Assembly (NCBI GenBank): GCA_018268785.1
Contig: JAFDVY010000002.1
Location: 1 to 64,000 of the forward strand
Direction of reading: 5' to 3'
DNA length: 64,000 bases
Origin: Acidobacteriota bacterium
GTDB taxonomy: Bacteria > Acidobacteriota > Terriglobia > Acidiferrales > UBA7541
Shown: piece by piece, positions 15,942 through 25,356 of the stretch
Layout: every line of letters starts with the position of its first letter
Numbering within the stretch: position 1 is the first letter of the stretch
Program-made: the position numbers and the translations under genes
The notes under the pieces: model-generated
Database searches by the model: none
Told to the model about the DNA's origin: nothing
Seen by the model: only the letters and a program-made list of their open reading frames with translations

Positions 15942-16304
15942 ATGATCGACGTGGTTCTTAAGCGGTTTGAGAAGCCGGATGAGACGAGAGCTTTCGAAAA
16001 AGGGAAATTTGAACTCGTACATCTAGGAGGAATGACCATAGGCCGCGCGACTTATGAACCCGGCTGGAAATGGTCGGTGCACGTTGGCGCGGCGACGGGA
16101 GCTAAGTCGTGCATGGTTGAGCATGTGGGAATGGTGGTTTCAGGCTGCGCTACGGCGGCGATGGATGACGGCCGTGTAATTGAGATGAAAACGGGGGACC
16201 TCTTTTATATCGGGCCTGGGCATGATAGCTGGGTGGTTGGAGATGAGCCGTATGTTTCTCTTCATTTCATGGGCGCAGAAAAATACGCAGCAGGCAAGAA
16301 ATAG
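15942..16304 (+). CDS. Cupin domain protein
   Basis: A 120-residue single-domain cupin with two hydrophobic beta motifs: GRATYEPGWKWSVHVG (first) and GDLFYIGPGHDSWVVGDEP (second). Only one metal-type histidine is seen per motif, so a catalytic metal is uncertain and a binding or regulatory role is as likely. It directly follows the alpha/beta hydrolase gene. Similar stand-alone cupins are widespread in soil bacteria with no assigned role. Confidence 0.8.
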   Translation: MIDVVLKRFEKPDETRAFEKGKFELVHLGGMTIGRATYEPGWKWSVHVGAATGAKSCMVEHVGMVVSGCATAAMDDGRVIEMKTGDLFYIGPGHDSWVVGDEPYVSLHFMGAEKYAAGKK

Positions 16305-16451
16305 GAAAAAAGAAGCGAACCCGGACCTGGTGGAATGAAAAAGCAATGACAATGCCGCCATTGAGGGTGGCTATGCAAGCTCAAACCGTGAATCAGGATG
16401 AGAATGTCGCAATTTGGCGAAGCCATGCAAACGCAAGTCGTGGGCAGAAGA

Positions 16452-17327
16452 TCATTTTTTCCAGAAGCGCATGACTCCGGCGTAATCGAGGTCTTCGGTA
16501 GTGGAACCTTTGACGTAGCTGTAGGTTTCTCGTGCGGCGGCGGTGGCAGGGAGTGCGACGCCGATTTGATTGGCGAGGTCCAGTGCGAGGCTGATGTCTT
16601 TGTGCATGAGACGAAGCGGAAAGCTAGGTTTGAAATCGCCGCTGAGCATGGAGGGGGCTTTGATGTCGAGAATTCCTGCGCGTGCCATGGAGGATTGCAT
16701 GACTTCGACGAGCTTTTCTCCGGGGAGGCCTGCGCGCTGCACGAGAGCAAGGGCTTCGGCGAAGGCTTGCACTTCTACGGCGAGAAGTGAGTTCATGGCG
16801 AGCTTGATGGTCTGGCCGGCGCCGTTCGGGCCGAGGTGAAAAAGTTTCTTGCCCATGGCATTGAGGACGGGCTTGGCGGCTTCGAGCGTCGCGGCTTCGC
16901 CGCCGATCATGAAAACGAGCTCGCCCTTTTCGGCGCCCCACGTACCGCCCGTGACGGGCGCGTCGAGGAAGCGAATTCCCGCTTGCGCGGATGCAGCGGC
17001 GATTTTTCGCGCTAGGGCTGGCGATACGGTGCTTGAGTCAATGTAGATGCTTCCCTTTTTGAGGGCGGGAAACGCGGAGTTTGCGCCGGAGTTCCAGAGG
17101 ACTTCTTCGAGCGCCGGCGGATCGCTGACGATGGTGATGAGGACGTCGGAGGAAGCAGCCACTTCGCGCGGCGATGCGGCCAGTTTTGCTCCAGCGGCAA
17201 CCAGAGAATTTGCGCGCGAGGCAGTGCGGTTCCAAACGGTGAGCGGGAAACCGGCTTTGAGAAGGTTGTGGCCCATGGGATTGCCCATAAGACCGAGACC
17301 AATGAGTCCAACGGCGGGTTGCGACAC
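16452..17327 (-). CDS. 3-hydroxyisobutyrate dehydrogenase-family NAD(P) oxidoreductase
   Basis: A 291-residue beta-hydroxyacid dehydrogenase. The N-terminal GLIGLGLMGNPMGHNL binds the dinucleotide, with N31/R32 (WNRT) following the second strand as in NADP-preferring members. The substrate motif is DAPVTGGTWGAEKGEL near residue 123, and the catalytic lysine lies in GAGQTIKLAMNSLL near residue 173. The family covers 3-hydroxyisobutyrate, tartronate semialdehyde and glyoxylate/succinic semialdehyde reductases; context does not decide among them. It stands alone on the minus strand. Confidence 0.88.
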   Translation of the reverse strand: MSQPAVGLIGLGLMGNPMGHNLLKAGFPLTVWNRTASRANSLVAAGAKLAASPREVAASSDVLITIVSDPPALEEVLWNSGANSAFPALKKGSIYIDSSTVSPALARKIAAASAQAGIRFLDAPVTGGTWGAEKGELVFMIGGEAATLEAAKPVLNAMGKKLFHLGPNGAGQTIKLAMNSLLAVEVQAFAEALALVQRAGLPGEKLVEVMQSSMARAGILDIKAPSMLSGDFKPSFPLRLMHKDISLALDLANQIGVALPATAAARETYSYVKGSTTEDLDYAGVMRFWKK

Positions 17328-17435
17328 GGCGATTCCTCCAAGAATGAAAAGGAAGATTGTAGCGGAAAAGGGTCGCTTAAAAATCAGGAAGAAGATTTGG
17401 CACGGAAGGCAGAAGAGAAAATCAGGGCCGCGAGA

Positions 17436-17795
17436 TCAGGCCAGTTTAGCGCCGCGGACGAAAGGGATAGCGGCGACCGCACCTCCCGCGGCGGCAGCTT
17501 TCGCTTTGGAGTCCGGTGAATTTGCGTTCAATTCGGCCGCTTCAGCGGAAAGCTTCTCGAGAAGAGGATCGCGAACGCCTGCGGATTCGGAAGGAAGTTC
17601 GTCAATGCGAATGATGTATTGGTAGGGGACTTCCCAGCGGAAAGTTTTTTGGTCGCCGCGCTGCTCGAAGCGCTGTTCAAGGAAGATGGAGCGGCCGGAA
17701 TCGGCTACGAACACCCCGGAAGCAGGCAGGCAAATATCGCCAGCGCGATAGTGGACTTCTACCTTGCGCCCGAGAAAGGCTGAGTAGCGGGCCAT
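17436..17795 (-). CDS. Hypothetical protein, conserved style, function unknown
   Basis: The chosen start (MARYSAFLGRKVEV) gives 119 residues; a longer in-frame start 117 bases upstream would add an unconvincing low-complexity tail. The N-terminal half is predicted all-beta (GRKVEVHYRAGDICLPASGV, FLEQRFEQRGDQKTFRWEVPYQYIIRI), like a small barrel, and the C-terminal tail is Ala-rich with a Pro-Phe-Val segment. No family was recognised. The ribosome binding site is weak. Confidence 0.5.
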   Translation of the reverse strand: MARYSAFLGRKVEVHYRAGDICLPASGVFVADSGRSIFLEQRFEQRGDQKTFRWEVPYQYIIRIDELPSESAGVRDPLLEKLSAEAAELNANSPDSKAKAAAAGGAVAAIPFVRGAKLA

Positions 17796-18006
17796 ACTGA
17801 GAGTTTCGACAGCAAAAGTACCCCGGTCAATAGTACGGAAGGTTGGCAAAGGGTGCAGTATGTGGAAATTGTGTGCGGAGTTTTTTTCTTTGTAGCACAA
17901 AAATATTCGCAACGGCTTCGCTGACCTTTTTGTATGCTACGCAAGTTTGTCGGCCATTCAGGCCGTTTATTCCCCACTTGATGGTGGAATAGGAGCTTTG
18001 GGGGAT

Positions 18007-18318
18007 TTAATGATGCGGGGCGGAGAACGCAGCCGGCCCGGACATGTGCACGATCGCGTAGGCGACTACGAGACTGAGCAAAACCACGATGATCACATTG
18101 CTGATGCGCCGTATGGCACGGCGGCGGCGGATGTAGTCCCGCGGCATTGCAGGAAAAATGCCCCAAGAATGAGAGGACCGCACCACCTGGTTCCTATCGT
18201 GGCCTTTAGGGGTTTTCGACGATGCCTCAAACCCAAGTAACTGGAAAAGGTTGCCGATCGCAGCACGAAAAAAGCCTCGCGGAGAAGGGGAAGCAGAGAC
18301 ACGAGCAGTTGCGGACAT
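18007..18318 (-). CDS. Small single-pass membrane protein, hypothetical
   Basis: A 103-residue reading frame whose start (MSATARVSAS) is supported by a GAGGTGG ribosome binding site eight bases upstream. It has a basic patch (RDYIRRRRAIRRIS, about 60-74) directly followed by one membrane helix (NVIIVVLLSLVVAYAIVHM, about 75-93) and a short outside tail, the layout of an inward-N tail-anchored protein. A shorter product starting at the internal MPRDY is possible but has no ribosome binding site. No family recognised. Confidence 0.45.
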   Translation of the reverse strand: MSATARVSASPSPRGFFRAAIGNLFQLLGFEASSKTPKGHDRNQVVRSSHSWGIFPAMPRDYIRRRRAIRRISNVIIVVLLSLVVAYAIVHMSGPAAFSAPHH

Positions 18319-18568
18319 GACGCCCACCTCAAGATTTATTCATGGAACGCGGCTGGCATGGCTACCGGGCAGAATGCAGGACTTGCTGGGTGGGTCCGCG
18401 GATGAGAGGTTACTGCCCGATACTTGTTCCCACACGAGTGTACCAAAGAACCCCGCGGGCGAGTGGACCCAAATTGAGGTTTGCGGGATTCTCTGAAGAG
18501 AGAGTTCGTATCCAGCCAGCAGTAAGGCTTAAGTATATTCCGCGGCGGAGCGAGCGGTTGTGAAGCGC

Positions 18569-18596
18569 TTGACATTTTCGCGCGTCAGAATATTGT
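18569..18596 (+). promoter_or_regulatory. Promoter of the exported amidohydrolase gene
   Basis: TTGACA and TATTGT are separated by 16 bases, ending 43 bases before the chosen ATG. The 310-base gap upstream (18319-18568) shows no gene. Confidence 0.65.
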
Positions 18597-18639
18597 GGGC
18601 GATTCGGTTGCAGGTAAAGTTGGAACTGAGGTGAGCAGA

Positions 18640-19965
18640 ATGGGCAGGATGCGAATTGGAGCGGCAATTCTTTGTGCAATATTTCTGACGTTTTCGGCGC
18701 AAGCGCAGCAGAAAATGGAAGGCAAGAGCTATGTTCTGAAGGCCGCACGGATGTTCGACGGGAAGAGCAACAGCGTGACTTCCCCGGGCGTGATCGTGGT
18801 AACCGATGGGAAAATTGCCGGCGTTGGTGCGGGAGCACCGATTCCCATGGGCGCAGAGACCATCGATCTGGGCGACGCAACGCTGCTGCCAGGTTTCATT
18901 GATGCGCACACGCACCTGACCATGATGTACAGCGACGATTATGCACGGGCGGCCCTGGACAATCTGCGCAAGCCCATACCGGAAATGGCGCTGGACGCCA
19001 GCGTGAACGCGCGAGTCACGTTGCTGGCAGGTTTTACCACGGTGCGCGACGTGGGCTCCGCTCACTTTCTGGATGCCGGCCTGCGAAACGCAATTAACCG
19101 CGGCGTTGTGCCGGGACCGCGGATGTTGGTCGCCGTTCATGCAATCGGAGCGACAGGAGGACACTGCGACGAAACGGGATACCGCGAAGGCGCTCTGGGG
19201 CCGGAGACGGGGCCAGAGGTCGGGGTCGTGAATGGCGCGGATGAAGCGCGGCGCGCGGTACGGCTGGCACACAAATATGGCGCTACAGTGATCAAAACTT
19301 GCGCGACGGGCGGTGTACTTTCGATGGCGGATGCCGTGGATACTCCGCAACTGACGCAAGCGGAATTGGACGCAATTGTGGATGAGGCGCACGCTTTGCG
19401 TCTGAAGACAGCGGCACACGCCCATGGCAACGAAGGGGCCAAGCGCGCGGTGCTGGCCGGAATCGACTCGATCGAACACGGATCGTTCCTGCAGGACGAT
19501 ACGCTGCAATTGATGAAACAGAAAGGCACCTACTATGTGCCGACGTTGATGGCGGTGCAGGGACTTTCCGAGCAAATTGCGAATGGCGTGGCGATTCCTC
19601 CGGCGATTCGCGTAAAGGCAGACGCGGCGATTGCTTCTGTGCGCAAGACTTTTGCGAAAGCGGTGACGATGGGCGTGAAAATCGGCCTGGGTACGGATGC
19701 GGCCGTATATCCGCATGGGAGAAATGCGGAAGAGTTTCACCAGATGGTGGACCTGGGGATGAAGCCGATTGATGCGCTGAAGGCGGGGACCTCAAACGAC
19801 GCGGAGTTATTGGGACTCGCGGACAAGATTGGCACCCTCGAGAACGGCAAGCTTGCGGATGTCGTCGCCGTGCCGGGCGATCCTTCCCAGAACATTCGCG
19901 CGACCGAGCATGTGCTCTTTGTGATGAAAGAAGGAACAATCTACAAAAACGAATCAAAGAACTAG
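18640..19965 (+). CDS. Exported amidohydrolase (imidazolonepropionase/prolidase-like)
   Basis: From the ATG with GAGGTG six bases upstream the product has 441 residues and an N-terminal signal peptide (MGRMRIGAAILCAIFLTFSA, cut after AQA). It belongs to the metal-dependent amidohydrolase superfamily: HxH in DAHTHLTMM, metal lysine region in GATVIKTCATGG, histidines in AAHAHGNEG and IEHGSFL, and the aspartate in LGTDAAVYPHG. Members of this secreted subgroup are annotated as Xaa-Pro dipeptidase or imidazolonepropionase-like enzymes; the real substrate is likely a peptide or cyclic amide. A DinB-like gene follows after 17 bases on the same strand. Confidence 0.88.
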   Translation: MGRMRIGAAILCAIFLTFSAQAQQKMEGKSYVLKAARMFDGKSNSVTSPGVIVVTDGKIAGVGAGAPIPMGAETIDLGDATLLPGFIDAHTHLTMMYSDDYARAALDNLRKPIPEMALDASVNARVTLLAGFTTVRDVGSAHFLDAGLRNAINRGVVPGPRMLVAVHAIGATGGHCDETGYREGALGPETGPEVGVVNGADEARRAVRLAHKYGATVIKTCATGGVLSMADAVDTPQLTQAELDAIVDEAHALRLKTAAHAHGNEGAKRAVLAGIDSIEHGSFLQDDTLQLMKQKGTYYVPTLMAVQGLSEQIANGVAIPPAIRVKADAAIASVRKTFAKAVTMGVKIGLGTDAAVYPHGRNAEEFHQMVDLGMKPIDALKAGTSNDAELLGLADKIGTLENGKLADVVAVPGDPSQNIRATEHVLFVMKEGTIYKNESKN

Positions 19966-19982
19966 GCGGAGCGCGAAAACAC

Positions 19983-20447
19983 ATGGGGGATCTTGCACAA
20001 ACGATTGCCGAAGATCTGGCGGCGTACTACGAGATGGTGCGCGAGCGCGTGCACCGTTGGGCCGGCGATTTAACTACGGAACAGCTCTGGCGCAAACCCT
20101 ACCCTTACGGAAACAGTGTCGGCCACCTGATTCTGCATTTGACAGGAAACCTGAGCTACTACATCGGGGCGCGCGTGGCAGAAACGGGATACGTGCGCAA
20201 TCGGGACCTGGAATTCACGGAAACCAAGCCGATCCCAAAAGAAGAAGTGTTCGCTGCGTTCGATCGCACGATTGCGATGGTTGTGGACACAATCCGAAGG
20301 CAGAAACCGGAAGACTGGTTGAAATCGTACTCCGCGGAACGGGAGCCCGAGGCGAGAGAGCGATTCAACATTTTCCTGCGCTCCGCGGGGCACGCCTACC
20401 ACCACGTCGGGCAAATCATTTATTTGGTGAACGAGCTCAAAAAGTGA
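19983..20447 (+). CDS. DinB-like four-helix protein
   Basis: A 154-residue protein of the DinB/YfiT-like metal-binding four-helix bundle family. Candidate metal histidines are H48 in VGHLILHLTGN and the pair in GHAYHHVGQI near residue 138, at the positions expected for the family. Members act as thiol-dependent S-transferases (bacillithiol or mycothiol) or have unknown roles in stress. It follows the amidohydrolase gene with a short gap and probably shares its transcript. Confidence 0.82.
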   Translation: MGDLAQTIAEDLAAYYEMVRERVHRWAGDLTTEQLWRKPYPYGNSVGHLILHLTGNLSYYIGARVAETGYVRNRDLEFTETKPIPKEEVFAAFDRTIAMVVDTIRRQKPEDWLKSYSAEREPEARERFNIFLRSAGHAYHHVGQIIYLVNELKK

Positions 20448-20454
20448 GAAGCGC

Positions 20455-22236
20455 CTAAGCCTGCAGATTGTAGCGGGAAGTGGCCAAGCGATAGAGCCGG
20501 CGCCAAAGCACGCGATTAATAAGCACGACTATCGTAGCCATGATCAGCGTGGCCGCGAGCAAGACATCAAAGCTGCCGGAATCGCTGGCCCGGCTGATGG
20601 CGCTGCCGAGGCCCGGTGTCGAAAGAATTTTTCCCTGAAAATGAAAATATTCCGCGACGATGCTGGCGTTCCACGCGCCGCCGGACGCGGTAAGCAAGCC
20701 CGTGACAAGATACGGAAAAATTCCGGGCAGAATCAGGCGGCGCCAGCGATCCCATTTCGAAAAGCGAAAAATCTGCGCAACTTCCTTCAAATCGGTGGGA
20801 AGCGCCATGGCACCGGCGATAACGTTGAAGAGGATGTACCACTGTGTGCCCAGCAACATTAAGAGAAGCGCGGAAGCTTCCATTCCGCCCCGCAGGCGGA
20901 GGAGAACCAGCAAAATCACGGGAAAGAGCGCCGTGGCGGGAATCGAAGCGGCTATCTGAACGATGGGCTGCGCGATACGCGCGAGGCGGGGGTTCGACCC
21001 GATGGCGACGCCAGCGGGCACGGTCCAGAGCGCTCCAAGAAGAAGCGAAACATTTACTCGCAGAAAGGTGAGGCCGGCGGATTTCGCAAGGTGTGAGTAG
21101 TCTGCGCGGCTTAGATTGGCGAGTTCGCGTCCACCCTGGATGGAAGCGTAGGCCATGGCTACAAACACGACGACTCCAAGCAAGATCATCAGCCAGCGGC
21201 GCGAAGGAACGCGAGCAGGAGCAGCGAGAGAGCGGGCGACTCGGGAAGCTGCGGCGAACGTTACAGTAAGCCATCCAAAGACGGGCGCGGCCACTGCGCG
21301 ATAGACGCGGATCGCAAAGGAAGCCCGGCCCAGCAAATTCACAATGGAAAAAGCCTGCGACTTGCCGCTTTCAACCTGCTCAAACTTGAATTTGTCAGCC
21401 CAGGCGATGATGGGCCGCCATACAAGTTGATCGAGCAGCACAACGACTCCGATCATTGCGGCAACGCCCCACAAAATGGAGCGCGTGTCTCCGTTGCTCG
21501 CCGCGGTTTGCAGAAACGAACCGAGCCCGGGGAGACGAAAATCGCGGTCGCCCAGGACAAACATTTCGCATGCCATGAGAAAAAACCAGCCGCCTGCGAC
21601 CGACATCATGGAATTCCAAACGAGGCCAATGGTGGAAAACGGAAGGTCGAGTTCGGCGAAACGCTGCCAGCGCGTGAAGCGGAAAATGATGGCAGCTTCC
21701 CGCAGTTCGCGCGGCTGCGTTTTCAGGGAAGAATAAAAACTGAACGCGATGTTCCAGACTTGCCCGGTGAAAATGAGCAGGATGGAACCAAGTTCGACGC
21801 CAAGCTGGCGGCGCGGAAAAAGCGCGACCATGGCGAGCATGACGCCGGGAAGAAAACTTAAGACAGGAATGGATTGAAGGATGTCCAGCAGCGGGACTAG
21901 AACAAGTTCCGCGCGGCGCGAGCGCGCAGCCAAATAGCCGTATGCGAGCGCAAAGACGAGGCTCAGAGCATAAGCAATTCCGAGGCGAATGAGGGAATAC
22001 AACGCATAAAGAGGGAGTATGCGGGGGCTCTGCGAAATTTCGACGTGTGGATTTACCGGCCCAAGCCACGCACGGCTGATGGAATAGATGCCGTAAATCG
22101 CCACGGCCACGAAAAGAAAGACGGCGACGTCAATCACCATGGCGAAAGGCCAGCGCGCGCCCGCGGGGCGAATGCCAGCCGGCGGAATCGCAGCGCTGTG
22201 CTTGGCGGGAAGCTGGAGAAAAGGCACGGAGATCAA
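20455..22236 (-). CDS. Fused double permease of a NitT/TauT-type ABC transporter
   Basis: A 593-residue membrane protein containing two complete binding-protein-dependent permease domains in one chain, each with about six helices. Both carry the cytoplasmic EAA-type loop: ELREAAIIFRFTRWQRFAELDLP in the first half and DLKEVAQIFRFSKWDRWRRLILP in the second. Fusion of two SsuC/NrtB-like permeases gives a pseudo-homodimeric channel. Its ATPase gene lies directly upstream with a four-base overlap. No periplasmic binding protein is near, so substrate (nitrate, taurine, bicarbonate, metal or other) is undetermined. Confidence 0.88.
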   Translation of the reverse strand: MISVPFLQLPAKHSAAIPPAGIRPAGARWPFAMVIDVAVFLFVAVAIYGIYSISRAWLGPVNPHVEISQSPRILPLYALYSLIRLGIAYALSLVFALAYGYLAARSRRAELVLVPLLDILQSIPVLSFLPGVMLAMVALFPRRQLGVELGSILLIFTGQVWNIAFSFYSSLKTQPRELREAAIIFRFTRWQRFAELDLPFSTIGLVWNSMMSVAGGWFFLMACEMFVLGDRDFRLPGLGSFLQTAASNGDTRSILWGVAAMIGVVVLLDQLVWRPIIAWADKFKFEQVESGKSQAFSIVNLLGRASFAIRVYRAVAAPVFGWLTVTFAAASRVARSLAAPARVPSRRWLMILLGVVVFVAMAYASIQGGRELANLSRADYSHLAKSAGLTFLRVNVSLLLGALWTVPAGVAIGSNPRLARIAQPIVQIAASIPATALFPVILLVLLRLRGGMEASALLLMLLGTQWYILFNVIAGAMALPTDLKEVAQIFRFSKWDRWRRLILPGIFPYLVTGLLTASGGAWNASIVAEYFHFQGKILSTPGLGSAISRASDSGSFDVLLAATLIMATIVVLINRVLWRRLYRLATSRYNLQA

Positions 22237-23549
22237 GCCTCCGTGAGCGTCAGCTTGCCTGTGGCGGCGTCGTAGTCAAAGAGTTCAGCGTAGCGACCCC
22301 ATTGGATCGCTGTCTCGAGCTGGCGGCGCGCTTCATCGTCACTGAAATGCTCGTCCAGAATGTCGAGAAAGAAATCAGAAGAAAGAGTGCGGTCGGCTTT
22401 TGCTTTGAGGGATTGCTCCATCTGGCGGAGCAACGGAATATTTGCCAGCGCGGCCTTCCGAAAAATCATTTTCCGTTCTTGAATGTCGGCCCGGGCGAAC
22501 GCCAGCCCTTCGGGCGTGATTTGCGCGTCGCCTTCTTCCACTTTCAGGGAGCCGAGCAAAACGGCTGTATCCACGGTAGGAAGAAGCGCGTCAACTTCCA
22601 GACTGAGATCGTCGGCAAGTTTGTGCAAATCGGCCCGGCCGCCTTGATCAGCGAGAATTTCCAGCAGTCCAGCCATCCCTCCGGGCCGCGTGTGCGGAAG
22701 CATGATGACTTTGCGCTGCCGAGTTGTGGCTGGTTCTGCGGGCGTGCCGGAGGCGGAATCTTCCGCGTCAGGGCTGGTAAGAGCGCGATAGATTGCGTCC
22801 ACCAGTTCTACGAACTGCGGCATCTTGTGGTCGCGCGGATGTGAAAGCTTCACGGAGAAATCCGCGCGGATCTTTGCGGGGTTGCGACCGAGCACGATGA
22901 TCCGGTCTGCGAGGAAAACGGCTTCGTCAATATTGTGAGTGACGATAAAAATCGCGCGAGTGGGGAATTTGTGGTCGAGCCAAAGCTCCAGAATTTCGCC
23001 GCGCAGCGTTTCTGCGGTAAGAACGTCCAGCGCGGAAAAGGGTTCATCCATGAAGAGGACTTCCGGCTCGACGACGAGAGCGCGGGCGACTCCCACGCGT
23101 TGCTTCATGCCGCCGGAAAGCTCCTTCGGATAGGCCGACTCGAAGCCATCGAGACCCACGGCGTCAATAATTCGCAGCGCTCGCTTGTGGCGCTCCATGG
23201 GAGCCATTCCTCGCGCTTCGAGCGGCGCTTCGACGTTTTCCAGAACGGTGAGCCAGGGGAATAACGCGAAACTCTGAAAAACGATGGAAACATTTGGCGC
23301 GTCGCCTTGCACCGGCTGGCCATGCCAGTACACACCTCCGGCGGAAGCGGGGGAAAGACCTGTCAGCATGCGCAGCAACGTTGACTTGCCACAGCCACTG
23401 GGGCCGAGCAGGGCAACGATTTGTCCGGGATAGATCGCCAAATCGATCGGCGAAACCACCTGAACGCGGCTACCATCCGCCTGCGCGTAGAACTTCTCCA
23501 GCTTGCGAGCTTCGATGATAGGCGCCAAAGTTGTTTCCGCGGTGGCCAT
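22233..23549 (-). CDS. NitT/TauT-type ABC ATPase with AAA-associated C-terminal domain
   Basis: A 438-residue ATPase: Walker [10 protein letters not shown] near residue 53, signature LSGGMKQRVGVARAL near 144, Walker B EVLFMDEPFSALD near 167, and H-loop in IVTHNIDEAV. Residues from about 290 on form an extra domain (GGMAGLLEILADQGGRADLHKLADDL ... FFLDILDEHFS) of the AAA-associated type that follows some nitrate/sulfonate ABC ATPases and may sense nucleotide or regulate the pump. It is cotranscribed and translationally coupled with the fused permease. Confidence 0.9.
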   Translation of the reverse strand: MATAETTLAPIIEARKLEKFYAQADGSRVQVVSPIDLAIYPGQIVALLGPSGCGKSTLLRMLTGLSPASAGGVYWHGQPVQGDAPNVSIVFQSFALFPWLTVLENVEAPLEARGMAPMERHKRALRIIDAVGLDGFESAYPKELSGGMKQRVGVARALVVEPEVLFMDEPFSALDVLTAETLRGEILELWLDHKFPTRAIFIVTHNIDEAVFLADRIIVLGRNPAKIRADFSVKLSHPRDHKMPQFVELVDAIYRALTSPDAEDSASGTPAEPATTRQRKVIMLPHTRPGGMAGLLEILADQGGRADLHKLADDLSLEVDALLPTVDTAVLLGSLKVEEGDAQITPEGLAFARADIQERKMIFRKAALANIPLLRQMEQSLKAKADRTLSSDFFLDILDEHFSDDEARRQLETAIQWGRYAELFDYDAATGKLTLTEA

Positions 23550-23646
23550 AAGCTTGGGTATTATCGCTCACACGCTTGAGCGGATGACAGAGCAGAATGG
23601 TGAAATTTGAAAAAATCTTGCAGTGCTCCATTAAAATGCCCCCTCG

Positions 23647-25353
23647 ATGATTGAACAAACGGAACCATCCGCAGCGCAGGTCGGAAATGGATCCCGCGCA
23701 TGGCTAGGGGCTGGTCTTGTTTCGCTAGCCACCGCGTTAGCCATTCTCGCCCCGTTTTTTTGGCTCGGTACCGCGTCGGGGCACGACATTCAATTTCACA
23801 TTTCGTCGTGGCTGGATGCGGCCGGGCAGTGGAAAGAGGGAATTCTCTTCCCTCGCTGGACGGAATGGGCAAATTACGGCTTCGGCGAACCGCGATTCAT
23901 CTTTTATCCGCCGCTTTCGTGGATATTTGGCGCCGGGCTTGGCAGCGTGTTGCCCTGGACTTGGATTCCGGCGGTTTTTGTCCTGTGTGTGCAAACTTTC
24001 GCAGGAATCTCGGCGTTCGCTCTCGCACGCCGGTTTACTTCGGGTTATTCGCCCGCGCTTCTGGGCGCGGTCGCATACGCCGCGAATCCTTACGCTCTGC
24101 TGGTGATCTACACCCGCAGCGACTACGCGGAATTGCTGGCGACCTCGTTTTATCCGCTGCTTTTCCTCTTTGCGCTGCAGCTATGCGGATTCCTGGAAAG
24201 CGATTCACAGCCGCGCAGAAGCATTTTCTGGTGCGGATTTTTTTTCGCCGCCGTTTGGCTTTCCAATGCTCCAGCAGGCGTCCTGGCCAGCTATAGTCTG
24301 GCCCTGCTCTTCTTGTGGGCTGCACTCCGGCAGAAAAGCCTGCTGCCATTGGTGCGAGGAGGGTTTGGACTCGCACTTGGGCTAGGATTGGCCGCGTTCT
24401 ACATTATTCCCGCCGCGTATGAACAACGGTGGGTGAATATTTACGGCGCGCTCGCAACCGGCCTGGCGCCATCGGACAATTTTCTCTTCGCAATAACGGC
24501 GGACCCCGAGCACGATGCATTCAACCGTATTGCATCGTATATCGCAGTGTTGCTGATGCTTTGGGCGCTTGCCGCGGCGTTTGCCGTTTGGCGCAAGAAA
24601 GACATCCGACAAGGAAGTGCGACTCCGCTACGCGCGTATTGGGCGATGGGTGTGTTGGCGGTTGTTGCGAGCGCGATGATGACGCCAGCTACGGCTCTGC
24701 TTTGGAACTATTTGCCGAAACTGCGATTCGTGCAGTTTCCGTGGCGCTGGACGGTCGTTTTAGCGGTTGCGGTGGCGATTGCTACAGCACTTGCCGCTAC
24801 CCGACGCGCGCTCGTCTGGTGGATCGTGCTTGCTTGTGTTTTGAGCGCGACTGGCGCGTATCTGGTCCGGCACACCTGGTGGGATTCTGAGGACGTAAAC
24901 GCCGTGAAAACGGCCGTGGACAGCGGCGCAGGATTCGAAGGCACGGATGAATACGATCCGCTGGGCGACGATCGCACGGACGTCCCGCAAAACCAGCCGC
25001 AAGCGTCTCTCATCACGGATGACGAAGCCGATCCGCTTCCTTCGGGTGATCTGCGAGTAATTCGTTGGACAGCGGAGCAGCGCATCGTGGTAGCGCGAGT
25101 GCCACACCCGGCAGTGCTCCGCTTGCGATTGCTGCATCACCCCGCGTGGGCCGTCACGCTAAACGGAAAGCCGGCGCAGACCGGGCGCACAAACTCCTAT
25201 GATGCAATTCTCGTTTATTTGCCGGCCGGAGAATCCCGCGTTGAAGCTCGTTTCACACGCACCGCAGACCGCGTTGCTGGCGGCTGGGTGTCCATATTCG
25301 CCGCGGCGATTGCCGGATTGCTGTTTGGCTTTTCGAAGCGGCGCGATACGTAG
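23647..25353 (+). CDS. Polytopic membrane protein, PTPS-related/glycosyltransferase-like
   Basis: A 568-residue protein with about eleven membrane helices and a C-terminal soluble beta-rich domain (about 470-545) before a last helix. The first loop contains GHDIQFHISSWLDAAGQWKEG, and SYSPALLGAVAYAANPYALLVIYTRSDYAELLA-like segments follow, as in the bacterial 6-pyruvoyl-tetrahydropterin-synthase-related membrane family (a GT-C-like fold with the first-loop Asp). Likely a lipid-linked sugar transferase or a surface polymer protein; unproven. No Shine-Dalgarno motif precedes the ATG, and a -10-like TAAAAT lies nine bases before it, so the mRNA may be nearly leaderless. Confidence 0.75.
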   Translation: MIEQTEPSAAQVGNGSRAWLGAGLVSLATALAILAPFFWLGTASGHDIQFHISSWLDAAGQWKEGILFPRWTEWANYGFGEPRFIFYPPLSWIFGAGLGSVLPWTWIPAVFVLCVQTFAGISAFALARRFTSGYSPALLGAVAYAANPYALLVIYTRSDYAELLATSFYPLLFLFALQLCGFLESDSQPRRSIFWCGFFFAAVWLSNAPAGVLASYSLALLFLWAALRQKSLLPLVRGGFGLALGLGLAAFYIIPAAYEQRWVNIYGALATGLAPSDNFLFAITADPEHDAFNRIASYIAVLLMLWALAAAFAVWRKKDIRQGSATPLRAYWAMGVLAVVASAMMTPATALLWNYLPKLRFVQFPWRWTVVLAVAVAIATALAATRRALVWWIVLACVLSATGAYLVRHTWWDSEDVNAVKTAVDSGAGFEGTDEYDPLGDDRTDVPQNQPQASLITDDEADPLPSGDLRVIRWTAEQRIVVARVPHPAVLRLRLLHHPAWAVTLNGKPAQTGRTNSYDAILVYLPAGESRVEARFTRTADRVAGGWVSIFAAAIAGLLFGFSKRRDT

Positions 25354-25356
25354 CGC

